Positions 17,556 through 27,667 are shown, numbered from the stretch's first letter. The stretch: 64,000 nucleotides of DNA from Psychrobacter glacincola (GCA_001411745.2 LIQB01000008.1:1-64000), one strand, 5' to 3'. The notes: generated from the sequence alone by a model not told the origin. A program made the numbers and translations.

Positions 17556-18455
17556 TCAATGACTGCCTATCAATATTTGCTGATCAGGATTGATTTTGGT
17601 GAGCTCAAGATTTTGGATAAAACGCCCTTCAACATCAGTAATAGTGATTTTCCAATCATCTATCACCACGCTTTCACCTTCCAAATCACCCACATAACCA
17701 AGCGCCTGCATGACCAGACCACCCATGGTATCGACATCCGTATCATCAAAATGACTGCCAAGCTCATCATTACAATCTTCAATCACGGTAGACGCTTGCA
17801 CACGCCACGTATTTGGTTTTTCAGGATCAGCGACGATGTTATTGATATCACTGTCTTCATCGAAGTCATCATGCTCATCGACGATGTCGCCGACGATCTC
17901 TTCAAGCAAGTCTTCCATGGTAACGACACCGCCAAAGTTGCCGAATTCGTCGACGACAATCGCCATATGTACTTGGGTACGCTGCAATGAGCGTAACAAG
18001 GTATCAGAACGTGCCGTCTCACTAATATATAGCGGCTGACGTACCAGATCTCTCAAACGTTTGCTATCGATTTTATCTTCTTGATCGCGCACCATATGCA
18101 CAAGAATAGGAATCAAATCTTTGGCCAATAAAATGCCAATGACGGCATCATCATCTTGACTGTCAAAGACAGGATAGCGCGAATGGGTGGTCTCAAGGAT
18201 GATATCCATCACCTCAGCGAGACTGGTGCTTTCGTGCAGCCCAACCACTTGCGGGCGCGGAGTCATGATTTCGCGCACTTGTGTCGCAGGCAGATCCAGC
18301 ACGCCTTCTAGCATATCGACGGTATCAGGCTCTAAGAACTGGCGCGAGTCTTGTACCAGACGAATCAATTCGTCACGGGTTTCGGGGGCGGTCGATAGCC
18401 AGCGTTTTAAGCCGCGCATCGACCAACTACTCGGGCTGGGAGTGTCGTCAGACAT
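17556..18455 (-). CDS. corC: CorC/YbeX family CBS-domain protein
   Basis: This 299-residue cytosolic protein has two CBS domains (about 60-180), including the signatures VREIMTPRPQVVGL and AIVVDEFGNFGGVVTMEDLLEE. A C-terminal CorC_HlyC transporter-associated domain (about 205-290) follows. Members are linked to magnesium/cobalt efflux and, for YbeX, to ribosome metabolism. There is no membrane domain, as expected for this short form. It is upstream of lnt on the same strand and divergent from the DUF4105 gene. An AGAGG-type RBS lies upstream of the ATG. Confidence 0.93.
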   Translation of the reverse strand: MSDDTPSPSSWSMRGLKRWLSTAPETRDELIRLVQDSRQFLEPDTVDMLEGVLDLPATQVREIMTPRPQVVGLHESTSLAEVMDIILETTHSRYPVFDSQDDDAVIGILLAKDLIPILVHMVRDQEDKIDSKRLRDLVRQPLYISETARSDTLLRSLQRTQVHMAIVVDEFGNFGGVVTMEDLLEEIVGDIVDEHDDFDEDSDINNIVADPEKPNTWRVQASTVIEDCNDELGSHFDDTDVDTMGGLVMQALGYVGDLEGESVVIDDWKITITDVEGRFIQNLELTKINPDQQILIGSH

Positions 18456-18716
18456 GGTGATGTGATTTAACCTCTTTAGTTAATAACAATTAAAATAATA
18501 CGTAAAAACAATAATACGTAATAACAGACGTAGATGGGGATGAATACAACAAATAAAACAGATCTTTGATTATTAAATTATAAATGGAGCAGATCAAAGT
18601 AGCTTCACTTTAGCGCAAGGCTCACCGACATTCAACGATAAATTCACTCAAATTGTATTGTCAGTACGTTATAAACTTTGCTATGGTCAAAGCCTTCACA
18701 CACCAAAACACACCCT

Positions 18717-20078
18717 ATGTCGCTACGTTCCTTTTTCTCTCGCCTGCTCACGCCGCACTCACATAGCCATCGTTCAGATAACGGCTTGGACACGCTTGAG
18801 CCAAATAATCATGGTTCGGATAGACACGGCTTAAAAAATAACACTGCGAATGGTCGCCAACCGACACCTACATGGCGATATTATCTTGTACAGTTTTTCA
18901 TCATTATTACCTTGCTACTGTCAGCCGTTTGGTTATTGCTGGCGATTTGGTATCAGTTTGGGGCAGGCTCTGCCATCACTTGGTTAGCCGCACTTTTCAT
19001 TGTTGGTGTACTGACAGCCTTACTGAGCGTTCGCTATTGGCCGAAAATAGCTCAGCGCTTTGATCATAAACAACGCAGCAGCAAGCCATGGAGCAACAAA
19101 GCAACCATAAATAGCAAGTCAGCAAATAAATGGTTAACCGCTTTATATGGCGCTATTTGGTTGGTAGGCGTTGGCTGGTTTTTTTCTATTGAACCCCAGC
19201 AAGAGCGCGACTGGATGGCTGAGGTAAGTGAAAGAGTCACTTACAAGCGCGATGCAACCAATCCTGACTTAGTGACCCTAACCAATGTACGCAACTTTGA
19301 TTGGCATACCGACACGGAGGCGACCGAACGCTGGGACACACGTACCGTTGATCTGTCCAAACTATCTGGCGTCGATGTCACCAACTCTTACTGGATGGGT
19401 CCACTGATTGCCCATACTTTGGTCAGTTTTCGTTTTGAAGACGATAGACCGCTTGCTTTCTCATTTGAGATTCGTAAAGAAGAAGGCGAGTCGTTTTCGG
19501 CATTGGCAGGGTTTTTTAGACGCTATGAGCTGAGCCTGATTGCCGCAGAAGAGCGCGATATTATTTATACCCGAACGAATGCGCGTGGCGAGCAAGTTTA
19601 TCTATTTCCCGTTAGCAACTTGCAGCAGCACGAGGTCAAGTCACTATTTGAATCTTATTTAACCGCTGCCGATGAATTGAATGCCAAGCCTGCTTGGTAT
19701 AACACATTACTCAGTAATTGCACCAATATCATTTTTTATATGGCGCGTATCGTCAGTGGCGATCGCCTGCCGTGGGATTATCGGATTTGGGTCTCTGGCT
19801 GGCTGCCAAATTATCTATATGATGTCGGTATGCTTGACGCTAATCCAGAAAAGACTGGACAGCCTTGGTCAATGGATACATGGTACGAACGTACTCATAT
19901 CAACTCAAAGGTTAAAGGATTCAATAATCAAATCAATCTAGAGTCTGGCGTTAATAGCAACGAAAACAGCCGCGATTTTTCTGAGCAAATTCGTCAGGAC
20001 ATTCCTATCCCGCCATTGGCTGACACGCAAGAAGATGCTGAGGCAAAAGCCAAATCTGCGGCTCATGCTTCTTATTAA
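18717..20078 (+). CDS. DUF4105 domain membrane protein
   Basis: This is a 453-residue protein starting from the ATG at 18717; the frame also allows a TTG at 18678, but with a poorer context. After a polar N-terminal region it has two hydrophobic segments (about 60-100) and a third near 140-160, then a periplasmic DUF4105 (Lnb N-terminal-like) domain at about 190-400. Typical features are TNVRNFDWHT, the SFEIRKE strand, and LLSNCTNIIFYMAR with a conserved Cys-Thr-Asn that resembles a papain-like active site. Its function is unknown. Related domains occur in lipid- or glycan-processing proteins. Confidence 0.85.
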   Translation: MSLRSFFSRLLTPHSHSHRSDNGLDTLEPNNHGSDRHGLKNNTANGRQPTPTWRYYLVQFFIIITLLLSAVWLLLAIWYQFGAGSAITWLAALFIVGVLTALLSVRYWPKIAQRFDHKQRSSKPWSNKATINSKSANKWLTALYGAIWLVGVGWFFSIEPQQERDWMAEVSERVTYKRDATNPDLVTLTNVRNFDWHTDTEATERWDTRTVDLSKLSGVDVTNSYWMGPLIAHTLVSFRFEDDRPLAFSFEIRKEEGESFSALAGFFRRYELSLIAAEERDIIYTRTNARGEQVYLFPVSNLQQHEVKSLFESYLTAADELNAKPAWYNTLLSNCTNIIFYMARIVSGDRLPWDYRIWVSGWLPNYLYDVGMLDANPEKTGQPWSMDTWYERTHINSKVKGFNNQINLESGVNSNENSRDFSEQIRQDIPIPPLADTQEDAEAKAKSAAHASY

Positions 20079-20157
20079 CATCAAGTAGCATTGTACTTTT
20101 ATCCTGCAATAATACCAACGTCACTGATGTCACTGATTTCAGTAACTCTCAGTATTA

Positions 20158-20781
20158 TCAAGGCTTAACCCAGCTGACCACCCGCTCCTCCATCGCTTCA
20201 TCAGACAGACCAGTCTCAGAAACACAGCGCCCTGCCACGCCAACATTGGCAGCACGCATTTGTTGCTGCGTTACCACTGCATCTTGGGTCAATAACAAAT
20301 GCCAACTTGGCAAATTTTGTCCTTTATACAAACGCTTATAGGCGCAGTGCGAAGGCAACCACATCATCTGCGGCAGATTGTCCATGGTTAGCTGAATACA
20401 GTCTGGCACATGCTCTTGACGCGTGTCATAGTGCTGACAATAACCCGTCGTACAGTCCATTAGCTGGCAAGTCACATCGGTATACTCGACCAACTCTTCA
20501 TCCACATCACCATTCTCATCTTCGTCAATATACTTAATCAAGCAGCAACTACCACAACCATCACACAACGCTTCCCATTCGCTATGATTGAGTTCTGACA
20601 ATGCAAAGCGCGACCAAAAATTCGGACGCAATGTGTCATTGAGCTTACTGTCATGGTCGCTGTTGCTTTGATTGCCACTGTCAGGAAATAAGCTCACAGC
20701 TGATTTTTCTGTGACTTTTAGCGGCAAAGTTGCGTCAGAGTCTAGATGGGCTGTACAGTTGTTTAACAAGTTTAGTGTCAT
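20158..20781 (-). CDS. YcgN-like Cys-cluster protein (UPF0260)
   Basis: This 207-residue protein contains the YcgN/UPF0260 module from about residue 50: FWSRFALSELNHSEWEALCD, then CDGCGSCCLIK with the CxxCxxCC cluster that is thought to bind zinc or an iron-sulphur centre. Further Cys residues follow in VTCQLMDCTTGYCQHYD and PDCIQLT. The ending LSDEAMEERVVSWVKP is typical for the family. About 48 residues of polar N-terminal sequence are extra compared with E. coli YcgN (about 150 residues), so an internal start is possible. Its role is unknown. Confidence 0.88.
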   Translation of the reverse strand: MTLNLLNNCTAHLDSDATLPLKVTEKSAVSLFPDSGNQSNSDHDSKLNDTLRPNFWSRFALSELNHSEWEALCDGCGSCCLIKYIDEDENGDVDEELVEYTDVTCQLMDCTTGYCQHYDTRQEHVPDCIQLTMDNLPQMMWLPSHCAYKRLYKGQNLPSWHLLLTQDAVVTQQQMRAANVGVAGRCVSETGLSDEAMEERVVSWVKP

Positions 20782-20940
20782 AAAGGTGCCGTAGCATTTT
20801 GATAAAGAGCGTTACAGTATTATAGCTGTTTTTGCCTAGGTTGAGCGTTAAGGTAGTAAAAGTAAGAAAAACGATGTCGCAAAAACACAGACAAATAACC
20901 TTTATAACGTAAAACTCCTCATATAAAAAAGGATAATAAT

Positions 20941-21681
20941 ATGTCAATTAAGACTTTTGAATTAATCAGTACCACCGAAAACGGTGTCCAGCTTATCAGC
21001 TATGTAGCATTGCCAGAAAATGCATCTAACGACCATCCTGTTGCAGGGATTTTAGTAGCGCCAGAATGGTGGGGTATCGTTGATCACCCAAAATCAGTGG
21101 TCGAGCGCTTGGCAGAAGTAGGTTATGCCGCCGTCGCAATGGACGTCTACGGTGAAGGCAAGCTGACCACCGATGCGGCACAAGCGAATATGTGGATGGA
21201 GCAAGTATTAGAAGATCAAGATATGCTGATGGCGCGCTGCCGTTTAATCCTTAATGACTTTAGCGACCAGTTAGCCGTTGATGGTGACAATCTAGCAGCG
21301 ATTGGCTTTTGCTTCGGCGGTAAGGTCGTCCTCGATATGGCTCGCGAAGGCATGCCCTTAAAAGCGGTCGCCACTTTCCATGGCAACCCAACACCAAAAC
21401 ACCCAGCGGATAAAAACTTCACCGCTAACGTATTGGTTGCTCACGGTCGCGATGATTCAATGGTATCCATGGAAGCAATAGAAGGTCTAAAATCAGAACT
21501 AGATGCTGCTGGCGTTGACTATATTATCGATGTTTATGACAACGCTAAACATGGCTTTACCAACCCACATGCCGATGAGCGCGCTGCTAAAAATGATGTT
21601 GATCTTGGCTACAACGAAGCCGCTGCCAAGCAAAGCTGGGAAAACATGCTTGAATTTATGGAAAATAACTTAGGTAAATAA
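20941..21681 (+). CDS. Dienelactone hydrolase family protein
   Basis: This 246-residue alpha/beta hydrolase belongs to the dienelactone hydrolase family. The cysteine nucleophile Cys124 lies in GFCFGG (122-127), the acid is Asp171 or Asp172 in HGRDDSM, and His204 is in KHGFTNP. The N-terminal EWWGI motif (42-46) is also typical. Family members open lactones in aromatic degradation, but no ring-cleavage genes are nearby, so a general hydrolase role is more likely. AAGGATAATAAT forms the RBS. Its 3' end carries a 13-bp duplication across the stop codon, and a strong terminator follows. Confidence 0.9.
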   Translation: MSIKTFELISTTENGVQLISYVALPENASNDHPVAGILVAPEWWGIVDHPKSVVERLAEVGYAAVAMDVYGEGKLTTDAAQANMWMEQVLEDQDMLMARCRLILNDFSDQLAVDGDNLAAIGFCFGGKVVLDMAREGMPLKAVATFHGNPTPKHPADKNFTANVLVAHGRDDSMVSMEAIEGLKSELDAAGVDYIIDVYDNAKHGFTNPHADERAAKNDVDLGYNEAAAKQSWENMLEFMENNLGK

Positions 21682-21690
21682 CTTAGGTAA
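21665..21690 (+). repeat. 13-bp tandem duplication across a stop codon
   Basis: The unit ATAACTTAGGTAA occurs twice in a row (21665-21677 and 21678-21690), and the start of a third copy follows. The first copy contains the last sense codons of the dienelactone hydrolase gene, and the stop codon TAA spans the junction. Confidence 0.85.
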
Positions 21691-21775
21691 ATAATCTTTG
21701 AATCAGGCATATCAATAGCTGTTTTCAGGTTATTAACACACTATTTATTAACCCCTATCTATTAACGCAATATAT

Positions 21776-21808
21776 AGCAGAGTGCGCCCGCCGCACTCTG
21801 CTTTTTTT
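21776..21808 (+). terminator. Strong intrinsic terminator
   Basis: An 11-bp stem, AGCAGAGTGCG (21776-21786) with CGCACTCTGCT (21792-21802), is followed by seven T. It ends the dienelactone hydrolase transcript. Confidence 0.92.
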
Positions 21809-21968
21809 ATCGTAAACAAATCCATATTGATCATTACACACTTACAAAGGCTTACTATTAGTAAGGATTTAAGACGCTAACATGGTTATTGCACAGTCGT
21901 GATTCATATAATCGGTCACATCACTTGCTGGTAGCTCACTAATCACTCACTAATAATAAGGTAAAACC

Positions 21969-22760
21969 ATGAAAACCATCCAACAACTATTCGACTTTCA
22001 TCATAAAACCATCATTATCAGTGGTGCAGCAGGCGCTATTGGTAGCGAGGCGGCACGGTTTTTAAGCTCATTAGGAGGCAACATTGTCCTCGCTGATTTA
22101 AATGAAGATAAAGTGAAGCAAATTGCCGCTGATATCGAAAAAGAAACAGGCAATGCAACCTTAGGTATGAAAACTGACTTTACTGATGAGACGCAAATTG
22201 CAGCCTTGGTCGATGCAACTATTGAAAAATTCGGTAAGATTTCTGCAGTAGTCAACAACGTCGGTTGGGGTGCAAATACGCCCTTATGGGAATCTACCAC
22301 CGAAAAAATGGTCAATGCGTATAAGCTCAACACTTTGGGATCTTATCATTTGACTCGTTTATGTATGCCGTATTTAAAACAAGAAGAAAATGCCTCTGTG
22401 GTATTTTCTGGGTCCATGGTTGGCAATACACCATCGCCAGAATTTATCGAATACAGCACAGCTAAAGCGGGCTTGCTAAATATGGTGAAAAGTATGGCGG
22501 TCGCATCAGGTCCTGAAGTGCGCTTTAACTCACTAATCATCGGTACAGTAGATAATGGTGCTTCCTCTGAAGAAGCCGGTTATACCCAAGAGATGATCGA
22601 TAATGTGGTCAAAGGTATCGTCCTAAAACGACGTGGCGTGCCAGCAGATATCGCTCAAGCGATGGCGTTTTTGTTAAGTGATGCAGCGTCTTGGATTACT
22701 GGTGCTGAACTGACAGTCAATGGTGGCGGTGTTTACAAAAGCAAAATGCCAACCTCATAA
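21969..22760 (+). CDS. Short-chain dehydrogenase/reductase (FabG-like)
   Basis: This 263-residue classical SDR has the cofactor motif SGAAGAIG (18-25), VNNVG in place of NNAG (about 95-99), and the catalytic residues Ser149, Tyr162 and Lys166. The C-terminal ITGAELTVNGGGVYKS is the usual SDR end. An Asp (LADL, about 41-44) at the end of beta2 suggests NAD preference (inference). It is monocistronic between two terminators. The substrate cannot be assigned; sugar, steroid and 3-oxoacyl reductases share this pattern. Confidence 0.88.
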   Translation: MKTIQQLFDFHHKTIIISGAAGAIGSEAARFLSSLGGNIVLADLNEDKVKQIAADIEKETGNATLGMKTDFTDETQIAALVDATIEKFGKISAVVNNVGWGANTPLWESTTEKMVNAYKLNTLGSYHLTRLCMPYLKQEENASVVFSGSMVGNTPSPEFIEYSTAKAGLLNMVKSMAVASGPEVRFNSLIIGTVDNGASSEEAGYTQEMIDNVVKGIVLKRRGVPADIAQAMAFLLSDAASWITGAELTVNGGGVYKSKMPTS

Positions 22761-22828
22761 ACTCAGTCATCATTTTAATCATAAATTTATAAACGATACA
22801 TAATAGGGCGTGTTGAGCATTCGACCAT

Positions 22829-22861
22829 ACTGGGTAGGATTTTATCTACTCAGTATTTTTT
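22829..22861 (+). terminator. Intrinsic terminator
   Basis: ACTGGGTAG (22829-22837) pairs with CTACTCAGT (22846-22854), one G-T wobble, then ATTTTTT. It ends the SDR gene. Confidence 0.82.
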
Positions 22862-22899
22862 ATGCATAAACCTATTCGCTTGGACTTGGAACATAAACC

Positions 22900-23370
22900 A
22901 TGACAACAACATTAAACGCAAAATTGCTAAAAGGCGCTATGCTTACTGGCGTAATCAATGCTTTCATTAACGGCGGCATACAATATTTCTTCTTAAAAAC
23001 ATACTCCTCAATCGCAATATCTGTTGACTCTATTACCAATAATGAAGACACGGTGCTCGGTACCTCCGTTACCTTATCGATTACGTTAGCCATGATTTTA
23101 ACTATGGTGGCTTATTTTGGTATCAAAGAAAAAAAAGTAGCATTCTTCCCAACCGCTTTTTGGTTGACGATAAAGCATGGATTTTTTACCTTTGGGGTAT
23201 TAACCTCTCTTGCTGTACTATGGCAAAAATACGCAGGTACGGTCGAAGTATCTTTGATTTCAGCTTTAATTATTATCGGTGTTATTGCAGGTATCGTCTC
23301 AGGTATGGTGAATTATCTAACCTTGCGTGAATGTACATTATCAGAAAGACATAAATTATATGCCGCTTAA
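22900..23370 (+). CDS. Four-helix inner-membrane protein, unknown function
   Basis: This 156-residue hydrophobic protein has four likely transmembrane segments: about 10-32 (MLTGVINAFINGGIQYFFL), 52-75, 83-108 and 118-140. A polar loop of about 20 residues (ISVDSITNNEDTVLG) lies after the first helix, and the C-terminal tail is charged. I recognise no domain or motif, and there are no conserved charged residues within the helices that suggest transport. It stands alone after a terminator. Confidence 0.72.
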   Translation: MTTTLNAKLLKGAMLTGVINAFINGGIQYFFLKTYSSIAISVDSITNNEDTVLGTSVTLSITLAMILTMVAYFGIKEKKVAFFPTAFWLTIKHGFFTFGVLTSLAVLWQKYAGTVEVSLISALIIIGVIAGIVSGMVNYLTLRECTLSERHKLYAA

Positions 23371-23523
23371 ATATCTCAGTTTATAAAGCATCAAGGTCAG
23401 CTCCATGATCGTGAACGAATAATCTTGGGCTAGCCCTTTTTTTGATGAGCGCTTTGCTTGTGTTTGCTTTGAAATCGAGTCATCATCAAGCCATCAAATA
23501 TTGAGTAACGGTGTGGTAGCGCT

Positions 23524-26500
23524 ATGTCTGATATCAGCGGGTTTGTATTGCTTGTTTGTCTAGTAGTGATTATCGTTTTTTACAATAAACTAAAGCGACG
23601 CGTTGATCAGCTTCAACGAGACATCACGCAACTGCAAGATGAGTTACAAGCGCAGCAACACCGTGTCAGCTCTATGAACAACGTCAACGCCGATAACGAC
23701 GTAGACGTTCATATTGAACCAATGGCTCAAACGATAGCTGAGACTCACTCGCCCAAACCTATTAACGAAGAGCTATCTGACTCAGCACCTCCTTTATCTA
23801 CTGCTACGATTCACCCGAAACCAGCCCCTTCTCCAAAAAAACCATCGCCCATAGAGCCGGATGAGCGCTCACTGCCTATCGTCACTTCACTCATTCACTC
23901 CATCAAAAACTGGTTTTTTGGCGGCAATCTAGTCGTGCGTGTTGGCGTGATCGTCTTACTTATCGGTGTGGTGCTACTACTTCGCTTGTTAAGCGACTAT
24001 ATCGAAGTGTCGATAGCGTCCAAGCTTTTAGCGATTGGCATCCTCGGTTTAGGTCTGGCAGCATTAGGTCTAAAATTGGCAAAAAATCGCTTTGCTTATG
24101 GCATCACCCTACAAGGCGCAGGCTTAGCGATTGCGTATTTAACGACCTTTTTTGCCTATAGCGTTTACCAAGTTCTGCCTAACTTACCGAGCTTTATCGG
24201 GCTTGGGCTATTATCTGCGATTACCATTGCACTCGCCGTACGTCAAAATGCCTTTCCACTGGCGTTGTTGGCATTATCGGGTGGGTTTTTTGCGCCTATT
24301 TTGACCAGTGAAGACACGGGCAGTTTGATGGTATTGTTTAGTTACTATCTACTATTGAACGTGACGATTGCGATTATCGCGCATTACCGCCCGTGGAAAA
24401 TACTGAATTTATTCGGTGTCACTGTGACCTTTGGATTGGCTTACTACTGGGGCATCAGTGAGAATTTGAGCACGGTCATTGAGGCGCAGCGCTGGTCTTT
24501 AGTCTTACTGGTCACCTTACACTTATTGCTATATCTGTTTGTCGTCATTCGCTATGCCCAACAAATCATTGCCTACAATACTCTTAATAAAACAGACATC
24601 ATCCAGACAGATAGCGCAGACAACGTAAAGCATTTAGATAGCGTTCACGCAAGAAATAATAGCTATGTATTCCCTATTGATACTGGCTTACTGTTTTCAG
24701 TGCCGATATTAGCCTTTGGTTTATTTGCGGCATTATTAGATGACATTCCTAACGCTTTAACCATCGCGAGTGCTATTTTAGCCACTGTTTATTTAGGACT
24801 CGGCTGGTTGTTTGTGCAGCGTAGCCAACGTTATGCCTTAATCACCGAAGGCATGCTGGCTTTAGGATTTGGTTTTTTGGCGCTGGTAATCCCTTTAGCA
24901 TTAGATGCTGAATGGATTGCTTTTGGCTGGTCAGTACAAGGACTGGCGCTGGTGTGGTTTGGACGGCGTTCATTGCGAGCGTGGTCAGTGCTATTTGGTT
25001 TGTTATTGCAGCTAATCAGTATCAGCATGCTGATGGTAAAAGTGGTCTTCGCCATTCAGGATTATCCGACATTGGCCTTAACCATTTCGGCTATCAGCTA
25101 TCTAGCTACTGTATTTATCTTACGCACGAACAACTCGCCAACTACGTTGAATGATAGCAGCGACATCTTGGATAACGACTTAAATAGTAGCTTAAACAAT
25201 AATTTAGCATTCTCCCAAGAGCAAAACGCCACGCCAGATGCGATAGCAACCTATGCCGACGCATTAGGTATTAGCACCCAAGCCGCACAGCAATGGCTAA
25301 CCTCAATCAACAGCAAAAGCACCGTGTTTAATCTTGTTTGGCGCAGTCCTATACTCATAAGGTTTTTGACCTTTACAGCTATAGCGTGGCTACTACAAGT
25401 GCTGCTGCTTGATTTTAACCAGTGGTTTGCCAGTTGGACACTGGCAACGACGACCATGATTGCACTCGCAGCACTGGTCAGCCTTGCCATTTATTGGACA
25501 ATCAATCGTTATCGCTCGTGGATAGAAATCAGACAACTTAGCCACGGCTTATCGATCGTCTTTTATCTCATGCTCGTCCTACAATTGCCGCAAAAATTCG
25601 AGTTTCATTTAATATGGCAAGGAGCAGATTGGCTACTATTGACTGGTCTAATCATTGGTTGGTTGGTCATCGGACAGTTGTGGTTAAAGACATGGTACGA
25701 CCATTCCGAGCTGTCACGCTATGATGGCGCAAGCTGGCTGGGAGCTAGCATTCTAATCATTGCTGCCGCCGCCCACTATGGACTCGCAGATTCCGCTGGC
25801 GTGATGGCTGTATTGAGTCCAGCCATTTTAATATTGGCTGGATTATGGTGCTGTCACCGTTATGCTTACTATCCCAAGAAAAATACGCGTACAAACAAGG
25901 CATTCAAGCAAAGTCCACTGTACTGGTTTGATTGGCAACAAGCGCTATTGAGCTGCGCGGCTATCTTTGCGCCCATTGCCTTAGGTTGGGTCATCATTAC
26001 CAACTGGTCTTATGATGGTGTAATTTGGGGACTGTCCTACTTCCCACTACTGAATTTATACGACATCACCTCATTGCTGACGCTATTGGTTGGTTTTAGT
26101 CTATATTACATGAGCCAACATCGCCGCGATGAGAGTCTTATCGAATCAAGTGCAGCCCCCCAAACTAAGCGCATATTCACTACTGATAATTTACTGGTTA
26201 TATTGGGGCTTATCAGCTTTTGGCTGATTTCCAGTATGTTGGTCAGAACGCTACATGCCTTTATCGGTACACCGCTGTGGGACAGCGCTCAGGGCGGCGC
26301 ATGGAATAGCGAGCAAGTGCAGACCGGACTGACCATTTTATGGACGCTCTTGGCTTTAGTCGCCACCATCGTCGCCAGTCGCTATTGGCAGCGGATGCTT
26401 TGGTTTATGGGCATCGGGCTATTAGGTATTATCGTACTCAAACTGGTATTGGTTGATTTGTCGCAGACAGAAGCGATTTGGCGGGTGATATCTTTCCTTG

Positions 26501-26574
26501 GCGCAGGCAGTTTGATTCTGCTCATTGGTTATTTGGCACCGTTACCTCCTGCCCGCGATGAAATAGAAAATTAA
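23524..26574 (+). CDS. DUF2339 multi-spanning membrane protein
   Basis: This very long (1016 residues) integral membrane protein matches DUF2339. One N-terminal helix (about 5-20) is followed by a coiled-coil segment (KRRVDQLQRDITQLQDELQA, about 23-42), a polar Pro-rich linker, and then some 24-28 hydrophobic segments. The characteristic first core stretch is NLVVRVGVIVLLIGVVLLLR (about 137-156) followed by RNAFPLALLALSGGFFAPI. The function is unknown. Two soluble Asn/Asp-rich insertions (about 360-385 and 540-590) interrupt the membrane part. The previous gene ends 153 bases upstream. Confidence 0.88.
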   Translation: MSDISGFVLLVCLVVIIVFYNKLKRRVDQLQRDITQLQDELQAQQHRVSSMNNVNADNDVDVHIEPMAQTIAETHSPKPINEELSDSAPPLSTATIHPKPAPSPKKPSPIEPDERSLPIVTSLIHSIKNWFFGGNLVVRVGVIVLLIGVVLLLRLLSDYIEVSIASKLLAIGILGLGLAALGLKLAKNRFAYGITLQGAGLAIAYLTTFFAYSVYQVLPNLPSFIGLGLLSAITIALAVRQNAFPLALLALSGGFFAPILTSEDTGSLMVLFSYYLLLNVTIAIIAHYRPWKILNLFGVTVTFGLAYYWGISENLSTVIEAQRWSLVLLVTLHLLLYLFVVIRYAQQIIAYNTLNKTDIIQTDSADNVKHLDSVHARNNSYVFPIDTGLLFSVPILAFGLFAALLDDIPNALTIASAILATVYLGLGWLFVQRSQRYALITEGMLALGFGFLALVIPLALDAEWIAFGWSVQGLALVWFGRRSLRAWSVLFGLLLQLISISMLMVKVVFAIQDYPTLALTISAISYLATVFILRTNNSPTTLNDSSDILDNDLNSSLNNNLAFSQEQNATPDAIATYADALGISTQAAQQWLTSINSKSTVFNLVWRSPILIRFLTFTAIAWLLQVLLLDFNQWFASWTLATTTMIALAALVSLAIYWTINRYRSWIEIRQLSHGLSIVFYLMLVLQLPQKFEFHLIWQGADWLLLTGLIIGWLVIGQLWLKTWYDHSELSRYDGASWLGASILIIAAAAHYGLADSAGVMAVLSPAILILAGLWCCHRYAYYPKKNTRTNKAFKQSPLYWFDWQQALLSCAAIFAPIALGWVIITNWSYDGVIWGLSYFPLLNLYDITSLLTLLVGFSLYYMSQHRRDESLIESSAAPQTKRIFTTDNLLVILGLISFWLISSMLVRTLHAFIGTPLWDSAQGGAWNSEQVQTGLTILWTLLALVATIVASRYWQRMLWFMGIGLLGIIVLKLVLVDLSQTEAIWRVISFLGAGSLILLIGYLAPLPPARDEIEN

Positions 26575-26710
26575 GCTCAAGAATAGCCGCGCATCTGGTT
26601 GGGCGAAATTGTAGCGTGAGCACGATGATTCTGTAGTAAACTGAACGCCATAAAAAGTAAATGACGATCGTCTTACTTTGCGCATTTTTTATAAAAGGTT
26701 ATGAAAGCAG

Positions 26711-27667
26711 ATGGATAAGAGAGCAAGTATTCAGTGGTTCCCTGGGCACATGAACAAAGCCCGTAACGAAATCAAAGAAATCATGCCGCAGATGGATTTG
26801 GTCATCGAGGTGATCGATGCGCGTATCCCATATAGTAGTGAGAACCCAATGGTCGCGGCATTGCGCGGCGAAAAGCCCGTCATCAAAATCCTTAACAAAG
26901 CTGACCTTGCTGATCCTGAGTTGACTCAAGCGTGGATGGAATATCTTGAGCAGCAAAGCGGTGTGAAAGCCATTGCTTGCGATACTGATAAAGCCAATGA
27001 TGTCAAACGTATCATCGCTATCTGTAAGCAACTGGTGCCCAATAAAGTCGGTACGGGTCGCCAAATCAAAGCCATGATTATGGGCATACCAAACGTCGGT
27101 AAATCGACGTTAATTAACACTTTGGCTGGACGCGCGGTTGCTAGAACAGGTGATGAGCCAGCAGTTACTAAGTCGCAGCAGTTGATTAAACTTGATGATG
27201 ACATCATGCTTTATGACACGCCCGGTATGTTATGGCCAAAAGTCGAAAACGAAAACTCTGGCTATCGTTTGGCAGCGACGGGCGGTATTCGTGATACCGC
27301 ATTTGATTTTGCGGATGTGGCAGGTTATACCGCTGAGTATTTATTAAGCGCTTATCCTGAGCTGCTAAAAAGCCGCTATAAAATAGAAGAACTGCCTAAG
27401 ACCGACTGGGAGTTTTTTGAAATGGCTGGTCGAAATCGTGGCTGTGTGCGCGCGGGCAATCAAGTCGATACCTACCGCATGTCTGAGATTTTGATCAACG
27501 AGTTACGTAGCGCTAAGCTTGGGCGTATTACGCTTGAGACGCCAGCCATGTCTGAAGCTGAAGAACTCGTCGTCGCTGAGCAACGCTTAGCAGCAGAAGA
27601 AAAAAGAATCGCTAAAGAAGAAGAAAAGCGCTTACGTCGTTTGAAAACGCGGAAGAATCGGAAGTAA
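26711..27667 (+). CDS. rbgA: Ribosome biogenesis GTPase RbgA/YlqF
   Basis: This 318-residue circularly permuted GTPase assists late assembly of the large ribosomal subunit. The G motifs appear in permuted order: G4 NKAD (62-65), then G1 GIPNVGKST (125-133), then G3 DTPG (169-172). The N-terminal IQWFPGHMNKA is a YlqF hallmark. The C-terminal helical ANTAR-like part ends in a highly basic tail (about 290-318) suited to rRNA binding. It is preceded by the RBS AAAAGG and stands alone. Confidence 0.93.
   Translation: MDKRASIQWFPGHMNKARNEIKEIMPQMDLVIEVIDARIPYSSENPMVAALRGEKPVIKILNKADLADPELTQAWMEYLEQQSGVKAIACDTDKANDVKRIIAICKQLVPNKVGTGRQIKAMIMGIPNVGKSTLINTLAGRAVARTGDEPAVTKSQQLIKLDDDIMLYDTPGMLWPKVENENSGYRLAATGGIRDTAFDFADVAGYTAEYLLSAYPELLKSRYKIEELPKTDWEFFEMAGRNRGCVRAGNQVDTYRMSEILINELRSAKLGRITLETPAMSEAEELVVAEQRLAAEEKRIAKEEEKRLRRLKTRKNRK

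Noticed and set aside
20735..20947. 70-residue minus-strand ORF upstream of the YcgN-like gene
   Set aside because: Overlaps the start of a real gene and the promoter region of the dienelactone hydrolase gene; no RBS or homology.
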